From NCBI GenBank assembly GCA_023392475.1, contig JAEVZA010000339.1:1-16135 (forward strand): DNA of 16,135 nucleotides, in the 5' to 3' direction. The position numbers and the translations under genes were made by a program. This DNA is from Actinomycetes bacterium. Its GTDB lineage: Bacteria > Actinomycetota > Acidimicrobiia > Acidimicrobiales > Microtrichaceae. The notes under the pieces are model-generated. The model saw nothing but the letters and a program-made list of their open reading frames with translations, did no database searches and was not told the origin of the DNA. How positions within the stretch are numbered: the stretch's first letter is position 1; every line of letters begins with the position of its first letter. Positions 13,148 through 16,135 of this stretch are shown one piece after another.

Positions 13148-13938
13148 AGCCCGGGGCTCGACTGGATCAGCCCGCCGTCGGCCATGATCGTCGTGGCGGT
13201 CACGTAGGACGCCCCGGGACCCGCGAGGAACGCGACCACGTCGGCGATCTCCTCCGGCTCCGCCATGCGCCCGAGCGGGATGGCGGCGTCGAGCACCGCC
13301 ATCTTCTGCGGGTCGTCCATCGTCGCCCGGTTGATCGGCGTGGCCACCGCGCCCGGTCCGACGCCCACCACGTTGATCCCGTGCGGCGCGAGCTCGACGC
13401 CGGCGGTGCGGGTGAGCATCCGCATGCCGCCCTTCGAGAGGCAGTACGCCGTGTTGCCCGGCATCGGCCAGTCCTCGTGCACCGACGTGACGTTGATGAT
13501 GCGGCCGCCCCCGCCCTGCTCGATCATCCGCCGCGCCGCGAGCTGGGTGCCGAAGAACGCGGACTTCAGGTTGATGTCCATCACCCGCTCGTACTGCTCG
13601 ACGGTCGTGTCGAGCACCGACGTGCGGGTCTCGATCCCGGCGTTGTTGACGAACACGTCCAGGCGGCCGAACCGCTCGACGGCGGCGTCGACGAGCGACC
13701 GCAGCCCCTCGACGCGCGACACGTCGGCCTGCACGCCGACGGCGCCGTCGCCCAGCGCGTGCACGCGCCGCTCGAGCTCCTCCGTCGCGTCGGGGTTCGA
13801 CACGTAGTCGATGACCACGTCGGCGCCGTCCCGGGCGAGCGCGAGGACGATGGCCTTGCCGATGCCGGTGTTGCCACCGGTGACGACGACCGCCTTGCCG
13901 GCGAGCGGTCGCGCGTCGTGCTGCTCCGACTGAGACAT
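13144..13938 (-). CDS. SDR oxidoreductase, glucose 1-dehydrogenase-like
   Basis: A 264-aa classical short-chain dehydrogenase. The cofactor loop is TGGNTGIG (20-27), NNAG is at 98-101, N123 lies in DINLKS, and the catalytic triad is S152, Y165 and K169 (YCLSK). PGAVATPIN (195-203) and the C-terminal ASYVTATTIMADGG are close to Bacillus glucose 1-dehydrogenase, including INVTSVHE before the active site. D44 after the second strand suggests an NAD preference but does not settle it. The predicted reaction is beta-D-glucose to glucono-1,5-lactone. Other sugar or alcohol substrates remain possible. ATG 13938 has a good Shine-Dalgarno; galM overlaps its stop. It is divergent from fumC across 108 bases. 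Confidence 0.9.
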   Translation of the reverse strand: MSQSEQHDARPLAGKAVVVTGGNTGIGKAIVLALARDGADVVIDYVSNPDATEELERRVHALGDGAVGVQADVSRVEGLRSLVDAAVERFGRLDVFVNNAGIETRTSVLDTTVEQYERVMDINLKSAFFGTQLAARRMIEQGGGGRIINVTSVHEDWPMPGNTAYCLSKGGMRMLTRTAGVELAPHGINVVGVGPGAVATPINRATMDDPQKMAVLDAAIPLGRMAEPEEIADVVAFLAGPGASYVTATTIMADGGLIQSSPGL

Positions 13939-13945
13939 GTGGGGG

Positions 13946-13951
13946 ACCTCC
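13946..13951 (-). promoter_or_regulatory. Shine-Dalgarno GGAGGT of the SDR gene
   Basis: On the minus strand GGAGGT lies 7 bases before ATG 13938. It is one of only three clear ribosome binding sites in the window, so this gene has a true leader. Confidence 0.65.
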
Positions 13952-13967
13952 GGGTCGGGACGGGCCC

Positions 13968-13973
13968 ACGGTA
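13968..13973 (-). promoter_or_regulatory. Possible -10 TACCGT of the SDR-galM operon
   Basis: On the minus strand TACCGT (TANNNT) would start transcription near 13961, giving a leader of about 23 bases that contains the GGAGGT site. No clear -35 is visible. Confidence 0.35.
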
Positions 13974-14033
13974 CCGGGGCCGCCCGCGGACACGGCGGGA
14001 CGGGGCGCGAGACTGCGGCGCTGGCGCGATCTC

Positions 14034-14038
14034 GGAGG
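14034..14038 (+). promoter_or_regulatory. Shine-Dalgarno GGAGG of fumC
   Basis: GGAGG is followed by 8 bases and GTG 14047. An in-frame GTG at 14038 overlaps this site, so 14047 is the better start. Confidence 0.55.
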
Positions 14039-14046
14039 TGCACGCG

Positions 14047-15465
14047 GTGGAGAGCACGGGTTCGACGGCCGGGGACGGCGGCGGCACGCGCACGGAGCAC
14101 GACAGCCTCGGTCCCGTCGAGGTGCCGCTCGCCGCCAAGTGGCAGGCGCAGACGCAGCGCGCGGTCGAGAACTTCCCCGTGTCCGGCACGACGGTGGCGG
14201 CGTCGCTCGTCCGGGCGCTCGCCGAGATCAAGCGCGCCGCGGCCGAGGTGAACGGCGCGCAGGGCCACGTGGCGCCCGCGGTCGCCGATGCGGTCCGGGC
14301 GGCCGCCGACGAGGTGATCGCCGGTGACTGGCCGGACCAGTTCCCCGTCGACGTCTTCCAGACGGGCTCCGGCACGTCGACGAACATGAACCTCAACGAG
14401 GTGTTGGCGACGCTGGCCTCCGAGCGGTCCGGCGAGCACGTGCACCCGAACGACCACGTCAACGCCTCGCAGTCCTCCAACGACGTGTTCCCGTCCGCCA
14501 TCCGCGTCGCCGCCGCCGACGCCGTCGTGCACCGGCTCGTGCCGTCGTTGCAGCACCTCGCCACCTCGCTCCGCCGCGCCGAGGCGCGCTTCGCCGACGT
14601 GGTGAAGGCCGGGCGGACGCACCTCATGGACGCCGTGCCCGTCACGCTCGGCCAGGAGTTCGGCGGCTACGCCACCGCCGTGGAGCTCGGCGTCGACCGG
14701 TTGCTCGACTGCCTGCCGAGGCTCGCCGCGCTGCCCCTCGGCGGCACCGCGGTCGGCACCGGGATCAACGCCCCGCCCGACTTCGCCCCGCGGGTCATCG
14801 AGCTCCTCGCGACCCGCCTCGGGCTGCCGCTCCGCGAGGCCGAGGACCACTTCGAGGCCCAGGGCGGCCAGGACGCGCTCGTCGAGGCGAGCGGCGCCTG
14901 CCGGGTCGTGGCCGTGAGCCTCAACAAGCTGGCGTCCGACCTGCGCTGGATGTCGTCCGGCCCCGCGGCCGGGCTCGCGGAGATCCACCTGCCCGACCTG
15001 CAGCCGGGGAGCTCGATCATGCCCGGCAAGGTGAACCCGGTGCTGCCCGAGGCCACGCAGCAGGTCGTCGCGCAGGTCGTCGGCAACGACGCCGCCGTGG
15101 CCTTCGCGGGTGCGGCGGGTTCGTTCGAGCTCAACGTGATGCTGCCCGTCATGGGGCGGAACCTGCTCGAGTCGATCGAGCTCCTCGCCAACGTCACGGT
15201 CCTGCTCGCCGACCGCTGCATCGACGGGATCGAGGCCGACGTGGCCCGCAACCTGCGGAACGCCGAGTCGTCGTCGGCCGTCGTCACCGCGCTCGTGCCG
15301 CTGATCGGCTACGAGGAGGCCGCCGCGGTGGCCAAGGCGGCGATCGCCGCCGGGCGGACCGTGAAGGAGGAGGTCGTGGCCCGCGGGCTCGTCCCCGACC
15401 GGGAGGCGCTCGACCGCGCGCTCGACGTGCGCGCCATGACCCGCGGCGGCCGCCGCACGGACTGA
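14047..15465 (+). CDS. fumC: Class II fumarate hydratase
   Basis: A 472-aa iron-independent fumarase of the TCA cycle (fumarate to L-malate), homotetrameric in the family. Signature regions are TGSGTSTNMN (106-115), HPNDHVNASQSSND (133-146), GRTHLMDA with catalytic-site H192, and the mobile loop GSSIMPGKVNP (321-331) with the catalytic Ser. Gly in MPGKVN favours fumarase over aspartase (MPAKVN), although the following PVLPE is shared by actinobacterial fumarases such as mycobacterial Fum, which it resembles throughout. About 20 extra polar residues precede the conserved EHDSLGPVEVP. GTG 14047 is chosen on its Shine-Dalgarno. Convergent with the next gene, with one base between the stops. Confidence 0.95.
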   Translation: MESTGSTAGDGGGTRTEHDSLGPVEVPLAAKWQAQTQRAVENFPVSGTTVAASLVRALAEIKRAAAEVNGAQGHVAPAVADAVRAAADEVIAGDWPDQFPVDVFQTGSGTSTNMNLNEVLATLASERSGEHVHPNDHVNASQSSNDVFPSAIRVAAADAVVHRLVPSLQHLATSLRRAEARFADVVKAGRTHLMDAVPVTLGQEFGGYATAVELGVDRLLDCLPRLAALPLGGTAVGTGINAPPDFAPRVIELLATRLGLPLREAEDHFEAQGGQDALVEASGACRVVAVSLNKLASDLRWMSSGPAAGLAEIHLPDLQPGSSIMPGKVNPVLPEATQQVVAQVVGNDAAVAFAGAAGSFELNVMLPVMGRNLLESIELLANVTVLLADRCIDGIEADVARNLRNAESSSAVVTALVPLIGYEEAAAVAKAAIAAGRTVKEEVVARGLVPDREALDRALDVRAMTRGGRRTD

Positions 15466-15466
15466 G

Positions 15467-16087
15467 TCAGCCGGTCAGGCCGATGGGTGCCGGCGTGGTG
15501 CCGGCCCCGGTTGCGCCGCCGGCGGTGGCGGTCGTCCCCGCGACCGCCGCCGGTGGGACCGACGTGCCCGGACCGGGCACGATCGTGAACGCCGATTCCG
15601 CGGCGTCCTTCGCGTTGGACACCACGTCGTCCGTCACCCGCACGTAGCAGGTGGTCGCCTTCCGGATCCCGGCCGGCGCGGCGTCGCCGGCGGCGAAGCA
15701 CCCCCACGCGTTGTCGCCGCCGGGCTCCGGGCCCCGGAAGACCTGGACGGTCGCCGAGCCCGCGCCGTCGGCGGTCCCGTTCGGCGTGACCTCGGAGAGC
15801 AGCGAGCAGTCGAGCGCCTCGTCGAAGCCGGGCGCGGAGATCGACGTGGCGCAGATGCGGATGAGGATCAGCGACCTCGGCGTCTGCCCGCTCCAGCGGA
15901 CGGTGACCGGGGTCAGGCCACCCATCGCCACGGGCACGGGGTCCGGGTCGATCGACACCGACGGCGCCGCGCCGGCCGGGCCCGACCACGACCAGCCGCC
16001 GGCCACCAGCGCCGCCGCCGCGACCGCCATGCGGAGGATCCGGGACCGCACGCGGGCGCGGCTCGGTGGCTGGGCGTGGCTCGGCAC
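15467..16087 (-). CDS. Secreted neocarzinostatin-like Ig-fold protein
   Basis: A small exported protein of about 206 aa. A basic N-region (RARVRSRILR) leads into the hydrophobic AVAAAALVAGG and a likely signal peptidase site at GPAGA-AP. The mature part begins with SVSIDPDPVPV and has beta-strands with four cysteines (79, 94, 130, 147 from the chosen start) that could form two disulfides. It ends in a Gly/Thr/Pro/Ala-rich tail. Strand order and cysteine layout recall the neocarzinostatin/actinoxanthin fold (Ig-like, two disulfides), but no chromophore-binding or toxin role can be claimed. Start GTG 16087 follows CACCGT by 6 bases. GTG 16105 and ATG 16030 are alternatives. The stop lies one base from that of fumC. 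Confidence 0.6.
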   Translation of the reverse strand: MPSHAQPPSRARVRSRILRMAVAAAALVAGGWSWSGPAGAAPSVSIDPDPVPVAMGGLTPVTVRWSGQTPRSLILIRICATSISAPGFDEALDCSLLSEVTPNGTADGAGSATVQVFRGPEPGGDNAWGCFAAGDAAPAGIRKATTCYVRVTDDVVSNAKDAAESAFTIVPGPGTSVPPAAVAGTTATAGGATGAGTTPAPIGLTG

Positions 16088-16093
16088 GGGCCC

Positions 16094-16099
16094 ACGGTG
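16094..16099 (-). promoter_or_regulatory. Possible -10 CACCGT of the secreted protein gene
   Basis: On the minus strand CACCGT ends 6 bases before GTG 16087, the spacing found at the leaderless genes. It is a weak match without a -35. The remaining bases to 16135 show nothing recognisable. Confidence 0.25.
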
Positions 16100-16135
16100 C
16101 TGCACGGACCTGAACCGCCGCGGACGCCCGGGCGA

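Noticed and set aside
13381..14046. N-terminal extension of fumC to 694 codons
   Set aside because: It would run antisense through the SDR gene. Fumarase homology begins after GTG 14047, which has a Shine-Dalgarno.
15467..15490. GLTG at the C-terminus of the secreted protein as a sortase (LPxTG-like) signal
   Set aside because: The protein stops right after the motif, with no hydrophobic segment or basic tail, and fumC leaves no room for a frameshifted continuation.
1..16135. Search for tRNA/rRNA genes, CRISPR arrays, transposase genes, integrase sites or phage genes
   Set aside because: No tandem repeat-spacer pattern, transposase motif or cloverleaf was recognised by eye on either strand. 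Base composition looks even across the window.

Overview
The window is about 73% GC by eye and densely coded, with gene families typical of Actinomycetota: an Ada-AlkA fusion followed by Ogt (the same order as in mycobacteria), a mycothiol-type DinB/MDMPI protein, a class II fumarase closest to the mycobacterial Fum, a neocarzinostatin-like secreted protein, an F420/FMN luciferase-like oxidoreductase and a GH15 enzyme of the mycobacterial trehalase type. An Acidimicrobiia-like actinobacterium is my best guess, by inference only. It looks like ordinary chromosome. I see no mobile element, CRISPR array, tRNA or rRNA, and no gap between genes exceeds about 150 bp.

Layout. 2-49 is the end of an upstream gene (+). 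96-2378 (+) is a large type I arylsulfatase. It meets the DNA alkylation repair operon alkA-ogt (minus, 4520 to 2530) across a strong hairpin at 2426-2476. Upstream of alkA on the same strand is an AraC-type regulator (5428-4595). Divergent from it run a TIGR03086/MDMPI-type protein (5496-6041), a SEC-C-tagged methionine aminopeptidase (6110-7102) and an NAD(P)-binding NmrA-like protein (7107-7709). Next come a divergent pair, a luciferase-like oxidoreductase (8726-7722, minus) and an acyl-CoA thioesterase-like protein (8833-9702, +), then a DUF2237 protein (10125-9730, minus). A GH15 glucosidase (10253-12073, +) converges on galM and a glucose-1-dehydrogenase-like SDR (13938-12104, minus, translationally coupled). 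Fumarase fumC (14047-15465, +) converges within one base on a secreted neocarzinostatin-like protein (about 16087-15467, minus).

The genes suggest two functional themes. First, alkA-ogt is a compact alkylation-damage operon. Its promoter shows the spacing of the mycobacterial RecA-independent (PafBC) DNA-damage promoter: TGTCGG core, N8 before the -10, and a leaderless GTG. Second, GH15 + aldose 1-epimerase + glucose-1-dehydrogenase-like SDR would form a route from an alpha-glucoside or trehalose to beta-glucose and gluconolactone.

The most consistent non-coding pattern is leaderless initiation. At nine genes, and possibly a tenth, a (T/C)ANNNT -10 hexamer ends 6-7 bases before the start codon with no Shine-Dalgarno. 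This pattern sets the starts of at least five genes. Only ogt, the SDR and fumC show good Shine-Dalgarno sequences. I found no convincing undescribed defence or biosynthetic system here.
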